Below are positions 1-7,059 of a stretch of 15,886 bases of DNA, piece after piece; position 1 is the stretch's first letter, and every line of letters begins with the position of its first letter. The stretch spans positions 1 through 15,886 of the forward strand of contig DATMON010000002.1 in assembly GCA_035568175.1 (NCBI GenBank), in the 5' to 3' direction. The notes under the pieces are model-generated. The model ran no database searches, was not told where the DNA came from, and saw only the letters and a program-made list of their open reading frames with translations. A program made the translations under genes and the position numbers. Origin of the DNA: AV40 sp035568175. GTDB lineage: Bacteria; Verrucomicrobiota; Verrucomicrobiia; Chthoniobacterales; UBA10450.

Positions 1-541
1 GCTTGCTCTGGTACTGCTGGGTTGAGGTGCGCGAGATCACTTTCAAATCCGCAATCTTTGCCAGCCTGGTGATAATCTCGTCCTGAATACCCGATGCGAA
101 ATACGCGTTGTCCGGATCGCGGCTCAGATTGTCAAACGGCAGCACGGCAATCGATTTTGAGGAAACCTCAGCCGACACGCTTTGCTTCGTCGACGCGGTG
201 AAGCGGCCAAGAAAGAACAGGCCGGCTGACAGCGCTCCCGCGATCAAAACCACGTAAATCCACGCGTGACTTCGCGATCGTGGCCCGGGAGCGGCATCAG
301 CAACTTCAGTTCGCTTCAGACCTTCCGGTGTCAGCTCAAACGCCCACGCGATCACGAGCGCGATTGGAAAACCGATGACAATTGCAAGCACGACCAGGCG
401 AATTCCCCAGTTCGGAATTTCGAAGAATGGGAAAACCTGCGTTGCGACTTGAATCAACAGCCAGGCGACGACCGCGTAGGCGACGGCAACTTTGTAAACG
501 TTGCGCCGCTTTAGCTCGGTGAAGAATTTTTCCAGATTCAT
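1..541 (-). CDS. TolB-like/TPR membrane protein, N-terminal part (cut by left window edge)
   Basis: Reading from the ATG at 541 gives 180 residues that stay open to the window edge, so the C-terminus, presumably TPR repeats, is missing. The start MNLEKFFTELKRRNVYKVAV is the module seen in many verrucomicrobial TolB-like proteins. Hydrophobic stretches near residues 17-39 and 45-69 form a membrane hairpin, and a third helix lies at about 92-112. From residue 129 the TolB-like (COG5616/FlgO-like) domain starts with KSIAVLPFDNLSRDPDNAYF, followed by GIQDEIITRL and LKVISRTS. The same domain occurs in the genes at 4509-6938 and 14503-15886. The family is usually annotated as a TPR or adenylate-cyclase-like protein. 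Its biochemical role is unknown, and a periplasmic sensing or scaffold role is inference. No strong ribosome binding site precedes the ATG. The domain call is firm; the function is not. Confidence 0.85.
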   Translation of the reverse strand, partial: MNLEKFFTELKRRNVYKVAVAYAVVAWLLIQVATQVFPFFEIPNWGIRLVVLAIVIGFPIALVIAWAFELTPEGLKRTEVADAAPGPRSRSHAWIYVVLIAGALSAGLFFLGRFTASTKQSVSAEVSSKSIAVLPFDNLSRDPDNAYFASGIQDEIITRLAKIADLKVISRTSTQQYQSK

Positions 542-758
542 CTCGGACGAACATTTGCCCCCGCGATCTTGGTTGTACACTTACAAAGCGGCCAAACAAG
601 ATTACAAAAGAGCGCAGCCAACTTGCTTAATGACACGAAGCTATCGCGCTATTTCCTAGACCGCGGTCGCGGTTTCCCATTCATCGTGAAACGCTGAAAC
701 TCTGACAACTGAAAAGCTGAAAGACTGAGGTCGGAACCCGAGAAACTACCGAACAATG
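542..758. other. Intergenic spacer with palindrome and degenerate tandem repeats
   Basis: No gene is visible in these 217 bases. They hold the presumed promoter of the TolB-like gene starting at 541 and the 3' end of the ABC-F transcript. Two structures can be seen: a dyad ACCGCG-GT-CGCGGT at 660-673, and five units of a CTGAAANN-type repeat at 694-732. No clear rho-independent terminator was found. Confidence 0.6.
694..732. repeat. Degenerate 7-8 bp tandem repeat, CTGAAANN type, five units
   Basis: The units are CTGAAACT, CTGACAA, CTGAAAAG, CTGAAAGA and CTGAGGTC. Each begins with CTGA and the spacing is 7 or 8 bases. A run with the same units occurs at 14192-14235 in another intergenic gap. 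It does not encode anything recognisable. Confidence 0.7.
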
Positions 759-2714
759 TTATGTTGTAGCCGTAACGTCTTCCCAGTGGGCGGTTAACTG
801 TGCGAGGTGGTTAGTTACAGTCGACAACTCACGGTTGATCGACACGGCGCGCCCGCCCACTTCATAGACGGCCGGATCTTCGAGAGCGGCGACGAGTTCT
901 TTTTGCTGAGCCTCCAGCGCTGCGATTTGCATTTCGATCTCGTGTAATCGCTTGTCCTTTTCACGCTTCGTCTTGGAGATCGCGTTGCGCGCCTCGGCTT
1001 CGGCGCGCTTCTGGCCCTTTTGTTTTCTTGAACCGGGAGCGGTTTGCTTTCGGATCTGTGACTTCTGACCGTTGACCTCTGGCGCATCGCGGCCAGCCGT
1101 GAGAGCGAGCTTGGCCGAGATGGCCTTCGACTTATCTATATAGTACTGGTAATCGCCGGGGTAAGCCGTAAGCCGACCTCCGGTCCGAGCCGGACTGGCA
1201 CTTATGTGCAGAACGCTCGTGGCAATCGCGCGGATGAAATGGACGTCGTGGCTGATGAAGATGAGCGTCCCGTGATATTGTTTAAGCGCGGCGATGAGGG
1301 CATCGATCGAGCCGACATCGAGATGTGTCGTCGGCTCATCCATCAGCAGGAGGTTTGGCGGATCGAGCAGCAGTTTGACCAGCGCCAATCGCGATTTCTC
1401 TCCACCGCTCAGGACCGCGACCGGTTTGAAGACATCGTCGCCGCGAAAAAGGAACGAGCCAAGAACAGTGCGCGCGGTTTGTTCGGGCACAGGTTTGGGC
1501 GAGTCCAACACACTCTGAAGGACGGTGAGCTTCGGATTGAGCACATCGATCCGGTTCTGAGAAAAATAGCCGACGCGAACATTGTGCCCGGGTTCGCGCG
1601 CGCCGTGTTGCACCGGCAACACTCCGGCGAGCAATTTGAGAAGAGTCGATTTGCCCGCGCCGTTCGGGCCGACGAGCACCGTCCGCTGCCCGCGCTCGGC
1701 CTGAAAGTTCAAGCCGCGATAAACGACAAGGTCGGCATAGGCATGATCGACATCTTTCAGCGTGATGACGCGCAAACCGCTTCGCGGCGGCTGCGGGAAA
1801 TGGAACTTGATCGTTTTACCGCGTGCGACCGGCGCCGCGATCTTTTCCATGCGATCGATCTGCTTCAGCTTGCTCTGCGCTTGCGAGGCTTTGCTCGCCT
1901 TGGCGCGAAAGCGATCGGCGAACAATTGCAGCGACGCGATTTCTTTCTGCTGATTTTTGTAAGCGGCTAATTGCTGTTCTTCGCGCGCGGCTTTCTGTTC
2001 GACGTAGTTGTCCCAGTTGCCGCGATAACGAACGAGTTTCGAGTGCGCGATCTCGACGACGCTGCCGACAAGTTGATTCAGGAATTCGCGATCGTGCGAG
2101 ATCATGACAATCGCGCCCGGATAATTCTCTAAATATTCCTGGAACCACTGGAGCGATTCAAGATCGAGATGGTTGGTCGGTTCGTCGAGAAGAAGGAGGT
2201 CGGGCTCCATCACGAGAAGCCGCGCCAGATGCGCGCGCATAATCCAGCCGCCGCTGAGCGCACACGCCGGTCGATCGAAATCTGTCTCGCGAAAGGCGAG
2301 TCCTGCGAGCACGCGCTTCGCCTTTGGTTCGAGCTGCCAGCCGCCGTGCTCGTCGAAAACGTGCAAGGCGCGATGATAAGCCGCGTCGTCGGATCCATTC
2401 CCCGATTCGTGTTGTTTGATGATTTTTTGCGCATGAACAAGCTCCGGCGTCGTCGCGAGAGCCAGCTCGAGCACGGTTTCGTCGCCCGCCGCCGCGGTCT
2501 CCTGAGGAAGAAATCCGATGGTGGCGCTCTTTTCGAATGCGATCTGTCCGCTATCGGGAGAGGTCTCGCCAAGAATCAGTGAGAACAACGTTGATTTGCC
2601 TGCGCCGTTTGGTCCGACCAATCCGATCCGGTTACCGCGATTGACCTGGAGCGAGACTTCATCAAAGAGCAGTCGACCGCTAAAAGATTTGCTGAGTTGA
2701 GAAACAGTGAGCAT
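759..2714 (-). CDS. ABC-F family ATP-binding protein (Uup/YheS-like)
   Basis: This is a 651-residue soluble protein with two ABC ATPase domains and no membrane segment, the hallmark of ABC-F translation factors that act on the ribosome rather than in transport. Domain 1 has Walker A GPNGAGKS (34-41), signature LSGGW (153-157), Walker B with DEPTNHLD (177-184) and the SHD switch (206-208). A basic, Gln/Lys-rich P-site-tRNA-interaction linker spans about 240-300. Domain 2 has Walker A (349-356), LSGGE (435-439) and DEPTTHLD, followed by another SHD. The tail (about 560-651) is Lys/Arg-rich and then predicted coiled coil, as in Uup and YheS. The signature LSGGWIMR differs from the usual LSGGWQMR. 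It follows the MscS gene on the same strand after a 93-bp gap containing hairpins. Which ABC-F subtype it is, and whether it gives antibiotic protection, cannot be told from sequence alone. Confidence 0.95.
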   Translation of the reverse strand: MLTVSQLSKSFSGRLLFDEVSLQVNRGNRIGLVGPNGAGKSTLFSLILGETSPDSGQIAFEKSATIGFLPQETAAAGDETVLELALATTPELVHAQKIIKQHESGNGSDDAAYHRALHVFDEHGGWQLEPKAKRVLAGLAFRETDFDRPACALSGGWIMRAHLARLLVMEPDLLLLDEPTNHLDLESLQWFQEYLENYPGAIVMISHDREFLNQLVGSVVEIAHSKLVRYRGNWDNYVEQKAAREEQQLAAYKNQQKEIASLQLFADRFRAKASKASQAQSKLKQIDRMEKIAAPVARGKTIKFHFPQPPRSGLRVITLKDVDHAYADLVVYRGLNFQAERGQRTVLVGPNGAGKSTLLKLLAGVLPVQHGAREPGHNVRVGYFSQNRIDVLNPKLTVLQSVLDSPKPVPEQTARTVLGSFLFRGDDVFKPVAVLSGGEKSRLALVKLLLDPPNLLLMDEPTTHLDVGSIDALIAALKQYHGTLIFISHDVHFIRAIATSVLHISASPARTGGRLTAYPGDYQYYIDKSKAISAKLALTAGRDAPEVNGQKSQIRKQTAPGSRKQKGQKRAEAEARNAISKTKREKDKRLHEIEMQIAALEAQQKELVAALEDPAVYEVGGRAVSINRELSTVTNHLAQLTAHWEDVTATT

Positions 2715-2744
2715 TGCGAGAACGCGCAGTGTTCACCCGCTGCG

Positions 2745-2805
2745 CCCCCGGCGCAACTTGGGGGGTCCGAGGTGCGAGCCGCAAAAGTCAGAGATCAGAT
2801 CTGAC
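2745..2805 (-). terminator. Possible termination hairpins after the MscS-cNMP gene
   Basis: Just after the MscS stop codon (2808-2810), read on the minus strand, is GTCAGA-N7-TCTGAC followed by TTTTGC (dyad 2787-2805). Further on, CCCCC and GGGGG arms at 2745-2765 form a second hairpin. The first stem is only six pairs and the T tract is short, so this is a weak terminator candidate. Confidence 0.4.
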
Positions 2806-2807
2806 CC

Positions 2808-4346
2808 TCACTGATACAACGCGAAGAATTTGCGGATTCGCTGCAAAAATGCTCCCTGGGTCTTATGCAAACGCTCGCGCAAAGCTTCTTCGCTGGCTTC
2901 CTCACGCACGGTATCTAACTCGATCCGGCGCCGAGCCAGTGTTTTAGACAGGCCTTCAACTAGTTCGGGCCGGCGGCGCAGCACGGCCTCGAAAACGCCC
3001 TTGCCCAGACGGTAACATTTCACATCGGTTTTTGCGATAACCGTGGCGGTGCGCGGTTCACCCGTCATCATTCCCATTTCGCCAAAGTAATCGCCCGGGC
3101 CGAGCGGGGCGACGTCCTGGCTGTTGCCGTCCACTGTCACGCGCACATTGGCTTCGCCCTGGCGAATAATATAAAGCCAATGCGCCTCAGCTCCCTGCCG
3201 CGTCAGCGCTTCGCCTTTGACGAACGGCGCGTCAATCATTCCGGAAGCCAGCTCTCGTTTCTCGTCAGCCGTTAAGGGGTCGAACAATTCGACCGTGGAG
3301 AGCGCGTCAATGCGGCGTTGCATCTCTTCGCTCTGCTCGCGCTCGAAAGATCCCTGTTCATCCGTTAACCGGATCGATTGCGTCGGAATCGAGAGCGGAA
3401 TGTCGGCCCGCTGCAATGCCGCATAAATTCGGGAACGAATTAGAGAATCGATCGGATCGGGCTGACTGAGGTCAGTGAGCCAGTACCGCACGGCATATAC
3501 ACCGTCGCCATTTTTATAATCGGTGATCAGGCAATGGATTTCCGGTGTGGCTGCGACGCACGAGATGGGTTCGGCACGAAGCGCGGCCTCCACTATTTCG
3601 ATAACTCTGGTGGGCGATTGTTTGAGGTCCACCGCAAAGTAAACCCATTGCCGGTGTTGAATTGGAGAAGCAGAGCGACGTCCGACCAGCGTCACCTTTG
3701 TTTTCATTAACTGACTGTTGGGGATAACGATTGTGTCCCAGTTTCGCGTTTCGACCGACGTCTGCCGCCAACGAATTTCTTTAACCCTGCCTTCCAAATC
3801 ATCGATCCGAATCCAGTCGCCGGGCCGAATGGTTCGTTCCATCTGGAGGGCCATCCCACCCATGACATTGCCGAGAGTGTCCTGGAGGGAGAAACCAATC
3901 ACCGCTGTGATGACGGCAGATGTGGCAACAATCCCGCGTAAATCGACGCCGGAACGTGAGAGCAAAATGATTGCGATGACGATGTAGGCGAGTCCGAGGA
4001 GAAGGTCTTGCGCGATGTGCGGCGGTTCGAGGTGCGCCGGGCGCAGGACGACTGCGAAAACAAACACGCTGACCACGTTGATAATGGCGACTGCCAGCAT
4101 GAACAAAGCAGCGCCGCGTAACGTGAGATAAACGGCGCCGGCACCCACCGATGATGAAAGAATCGCGCCAGCTGCAACGAGGCCCGCGACGGCCAGCCCG
4201 AACAAGATCAGCGAATTGCGAATTCGCAGCCGTTCGGCCGGTTGTAGATAAGAAAGAAGCGCGGTCGCAACAACGAAGCCAACGATTAGCCAATGGAACG
4301 CACCGGGTATTCCTGCCGCCCGTTCCGCGTTTTGCCACCACGTCAT
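2808..4346 (-). CDS. MscS-family mechanosensitive channel with C-terminal cyclic-nucleotide-binding domain
   Basis: This is a 512-residue inner-membrane channel counted from the ATG at 4346; a GTG codon immediately upstream at 4349 is an alternative start. N-terminal hydrophobic helices lie near 17-35, 43-63, 77-101 and 112-130. The MscS pore helix and beta domain follow: SAVITAVIGFSLQDTLGNVM (about 143-162), then GDWIRIDDLEGRVKEIRWRQ (about 176-195), the conserved MscS core. The C-terminal part (about 350-465) is a cNMP-binding domain whose phosphate-binding cassette reads FGEMGMMTGEPRTATV, with Glu423 and Arg432 in the places that normally hold the ribose and cyclic phosphate. Such fusions are known as bacterial cyclic-nucleotide-gated channels of the MscS superfamily. 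Stretch sensitivity is often reduced in that group; this is family knowledge, not tested here. The gene lies 162 bp downstream of a cyclase-domain gene on the same strand, which suggests that the ligand is made next door. Confidence 0.93.
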   Translation of the reverse strand: MTWWQNAERAAGIPGAFHWLIVGFVVATALLSYLQPAERLRIRNSLILFGLAVAGLVAAGAILSSSVGAGAVYLTLRGAALFMLAVAIINVVSVFVFAVVLRPAHLEPPHIAQDLLLGLAYIVIAIILLSRSGVDLRGIVATSAVITAVIGFSLQDTLGNVMGGMALQMERTIRPGDWIRIDDLEGRVKEIRWRQTSVETRNWDTIVIPNSQLMKTKVTLVGRRSASPIQHRQWVYFAVDLKQSPTRVIEIVEAALRAEPISCVAATPEIHCLITDYKNGDGVYAVRYWLTDLSQPDPIDSLIRSRIYAALQRADIPLSIPTQSIRLTDEQGSFEREQSEEMQRRIDALSTVELFDPLTADEKRELASGMIDAPFVKGEALTRQGAEAHWLYIIRQGEANVRVTVDGNSQDVAPLGPGDYFGEMGMMTGEPRTATVIAKTDVKCYRLGKGVFEAVLRRRPELVEGLSKTLARRRIELDTVREEASEEALRERLHKTQGAFLQRIRKFFALYQ

Positions 4347-4508
4347 CACTAGTAACAGTCTAGAACACTGCCCTTGCTGAGCCGATCAAATTCAGCGTGT
4401 CAGAGCAATAATGGTCAACCCTGTGGACGCTTCGCGGTTTGATTATTTCGGAGCGAGCGATGCGACCCGTCTTGGCCGAGGCTACGGCCCGGTTAGAAAC
4501 GAAGAAAC
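4347..4508. other. Spacer between cyclase gene and MscS-cNMP gene
   Basis: These 162 bases hold no convincing ORF. The only structure seen is GGCCG-N6-CGGCC at 4474-4489, without a T tract. The spacer could carry a separate promoter for the channel gene or be transcribed through. Sequence alone does not decide. Confidence 0.5.
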
Positions 4509-6938
4509 TTACTTGGGCGCAAGCGAAGAAACGATTTTTTCGAAACGCGGATCGCCGCGGAGCGGATCCCAGTAGGGAAGGAGTTTGAGCTGACCGTAAC
4601 TGATCGTGCCCGGCACGCCTGTCACGATTGCGAGCTGTTCGCAGGCCAGGTCTTTCTCGCCGACCCAGGCCGCGATCATGGCGTAATATTCGATCATGTG
4701 TGCGCCGTTGATGGAGTCCTTCGCGATGGGAAGTAGTTCGATCGCGCGGCGTCCCTCACGCAATGCTTCTTCCTTTCGCCCGAGGCCCGCATCGATCAAG
4801 CCCAGGACGCAAAGCACCGGACCGTAGTTGGGCTGCTCCTGGACCAGCTTTTCCTGTTTTGCTCGCGCAAGACCGAACGCAGCCCGCGCTTTCATCTCAT
4901 CTTTCATCATACGAGCGGTAATGCCTTTGCAAAACTCGGGGCCGAAAAGAACAGCGTCATTGCCAAATGGATTTTCTCCCAACGCCGTGAGTGCGTGTTC
5001 CGCCGCAGCGGCATCGCGCTCAGCCAGTGCGCACGTCAGCCAAGTGTCGGCGACTTTTTTGATCGCATCAGGATTTGTTGCCAGAATTGAATCAATGGTC
5101 TGATGCAATGGACGGGTATCGGCTTTCCAGTCCAAGTCGACCGATAAGCGGGCGACTTTGGTTTCGATATCATCCGGCTTGATTGCTAGCGCGCGATCCA
5201 GTGGCGCAGCCATTTCACGGTAGCGACGCAGATTATTGTAGCTCAGGGCGATTTGCTGCAGCGTGAAGAAGTTGCGCGGGTCGAGCTCGAGAGCTCGCTG
5301 AAGATGTTGCAAAGCCTCCTCATTCTTGCCTTGCCGGCGCGTGATGTAGCCAATCAGTTCAGGAATACGCGTGTCATTGGGCAATGTGGCACGAGCGATC
5401 TCAAGTTCGGCGAGCGCGCCGTCGTAATCGAGATATCCACGATACAAATTCTCTGCCCGCGCAAGGTGAGCTTCTCCGGCATCGGGATGCAACTGAAAAG
5501 CATGTTGAATCGCAGCTTCGGCCAACGCCAGCCTAGCGGGCGTATGATCGAGCCCAAGAAAGTAAAGCTCGTCATGAGCGTAGGCCAACTGACAATAAGC
5601 TTGGAAAAAGGATGGGTCGTGCCCGACTGCTTGATTTAAGAGGTTAACCGCTTCCAGCAGATTCGGCCTGACGTTGGCGCTGAAGCTTACCGAAAGCAGC
5701 AGAGTCTTGGCGCGGCTGTAGAGATCAAACGCGGCGACATCGGATGTCGGCCGCTGCTCGATTGCCGTCTTTTCCCTCGGCGAGAGTTTCGCCTGGAGTT
5801 GGTCGGCGATCGCTTTGGCGATCTCGCTCTGGATCGCAAATACATCGGCGAGGTCACGATCGTAATTCTCGGCCCACTGATGGGCGTCGGTGCGCGCATC
5901 GATCAACTGGGCATTCACGCGCACTTTGCCGCCGGCGCGCTGCACACTGCCTTCGAGCAGATGCGCGACGCCGAGCTGCTGGCCAATCTCGCGAAGATTA
6001 CGCGGCGTGCCGCTCTTGTATTGCATCACCGAAGTGCGGCTAATCACTTTTAAATCGGCCACTTTGGCCAAATCGGTCAGGATTTCATCCTGCACGCCGT
6101 CGGTAAAAAACGCGTTTTCCTTGTTGTCACTTAGATTTTCGAACGGAAGCACCGCGATGCTTTTCTCGGGAACAGTGGGTGGCGCTGAAACGGGCGGCGC
6201 AGGAGTGTTTAGTGTAGTACTTGACGAGCTTGTCGCCGGCTTGTGGGAAAAGAACCAAATCGCTCCACCGAGAATTAAAACCGCGATGATTCCACCGGTG
6301 ATAAGTGGAGTTTTTGATTTTGCTGCTGGTTTCGTTGTCGAGATGGCGGCCGCCGCAGTCGGAGTTTTCGCGAGCTTCGCCGGCGCTGCCGGGTTGCCCA
6401 CTTCGTCGGTGTAGAGATTAACCACCGACACAGTCACGTCGTGTTTGACCTGGTATTCACCGAGCTCGTGCAAATGCGATCGCCATTGACGATATTGCGC
6501 GAGGTCTTCGGCGACGCGTTTCGAGAGAAGGATATGACCGGCGTCGCCGCAATCCATCACCCGCTGCGCTATGTTGATGCCGCCGCCGGCGATGTTTGAA
6601 CGGTCATTCACATCGGTGACGGCGCTGACCGGGCCGCTGTGTATCCCCATCCGGACTTGAAGATCGGGCCGGCTTTTCAACGCTTTGCTGATTTCCAGCG
6701 CGCATTCGACGGGACCATCCGGTGTTGTCGAAAAAACCAGCGCCATGCCGTCGCCCGTGGGAATGCGTGTCAGCTGTCCGGCCGCTTCGGCGGTGCGAAA
6801 CGCCTCCGTTCCGCGCACGATCTGGTTCAACTCTTGGAGAGATTCGCGCTGCTCGTTAATCAGCAGCTTCGAGTAACCAACGATGTCGATGAAGAGGACA
6901 TGTGCGATCTCGAGTCGAATGTCTGATTCAATGGCCAT
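4509..6938 (-). CDS. Class III nucleotidyl cyclase domain-TolB-like-TPR membrane protein
   Basis: This is 809 residues from the ATG at 6938 (MAIESDIRLEIAHVLFIDIV). An in-frame GTG at 6959 would add seven residues, but the homology-like start is at the ATG. Residues 8-175 form a class III adenylate/guanylate cyclase domain. Metal Asp18 is in FIDIVGYS, Asp63 in GDG, and Asn122 and Arg126 in GGGINIAQRV. The usual purine-specifying Lys and Asp positions appear to be Ile59 and Asn115, so activity and product are uncertain. A Pro/Ala/Thr linker leads to one membrane helix (about 211-231). A TolB-like domain (260-385, KSIAVLPFENLSDNKENAFF) and TPR repeats (about 400-790) follow, ending in LRGDPRFEKIVSSL. 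With a single helix, the cyclase would face the cytoplasm and the TolB-TPR part the periplasm (inference). Its downstream neighbour is a channel with a cNMP-binding domain. Confidence 0.92.
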   Translation of the reverse strand: MAIESDIRLEIAHVLFIDIVGYSKLLINEQRESLQELNQIVRGTEAFRTAEAAGQLTRIPTGDGMALVFSTTPDGPVECALEISKALKSRPDLQVRMGIHSGPVSAVTDVNDRSNIAGGGINIAQRVMDCGDAGHILLSKRVAEDLAQYRQWRSHLHELGEYQVKHDVTVSVVNLYTDEVGNPAAPAKLAKTPTAAAAISTTKPAAKSKTPLITGGIIAVLILGGAIWFFSHKPATSSSSTTLNTPAPPVSAPPTVPEKSIAVLPFENLSDNKENAFFTDGVQDEILTDLAKVADLKVISRTSVMQYKSGTPRNLREIGQQLGVAHLLEGSVQRAGGKVRVNAQLIDARTDAHQWAENYDRDLADVFAIQSEIAKAIADQLQAKLSPREKTAIEQRPTSDVAAFDLYSRAKTLLLSVSFSANVRPNLLEAVNLLNQAVGHDPSFFQAYCQLAYAHDELYFLGLDHTPARLALAEAAIQHAFQLHPDAGEAHLARAENLYRGYLDYDGALAELEIARATLPNDTRIPELIGYITRRQGKNEEALQHLQRALELDPRNFFTLQQIALSYNNLRRYREMAAPLDRALAIKPDDIETKVARLSVDLDWKADTRPLHQTIDSILATNPDAIKKVADTWLTCALAERDAAAAEHALTALGENPFGNDAVLFGPEFCKGITARMMKDEMKARAAFGLARAKQEKLVQEQPNYGPVLCVLGLIDAGLGRKEEALREGRRAIELLPIAKDSINGAHMIEYYAMIAAWVGEKDLACEQLAIVTGVPGTISYGQLKLLPYWDPLRGDPRFEKIVSSLAPK

Positions 6939-7059
6939 GGAATTGGGCGGGGCGCGCACAATGTCGCCAACGTCGATCCTAAATCAACGGTATTTGAGGA
7001 AAAACCTTCCTATTATTTTGTTCGGTCGGTATGAGCTAGGTACTTTCGGAGGTCGAGCG
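6939..7059. other. Spacer upstream of the cyclase gene
   Basis: These 121 bases lie between the second MscS gene and the cyclase gene, both on the minus strand. The AT-rich part at 6980-7025 may hold the cyclase promoter, but no clear -35/-10 pair can be defended. A small dyad AGGAA-N5-TTCCT lies at 6997-7011. Nothing that looks like a Shine-Dalgarno sequence precedes the ATG. Confidence 0.4.

Noticed and set aside
1..170. Similarity between the two window ends (1-170 and 15720-15886), as if direct repeats flanked a mobile element
   Set aside because: Both stretches encode the same TolB-like domain of paralogous genes, and the differences between them are scattered. This is gene family similarity, not a recent flanking repeat.
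1206..1970. A 254-codon plus-strand ORF opposite the ABC-F gene
   Set aside because: It is antisense to well-conserved ATPase motifs, with no recognisable domain and no start signal.
3799..4341. A 180-codon ORF overlapping the MscS-cNMP gene
   Set aside because: It is an out-of-frame shadow with low-complexity Arg/Cys-rich composition.
4474..4489. GGCCG-N6-CGGCC hairpin after the cyclase gene as a terminator
   Set aside because: The stem is short and no T run follows, so termination cannot be supported. Read-through into the channel gene remains possible.
6997..7011. AGGAA-N5-TTCCT dyad as a terminator of the longer MscS gene
   Set aside because: Only five pairs, AT-rich, and no T tract follows on the minus strand.
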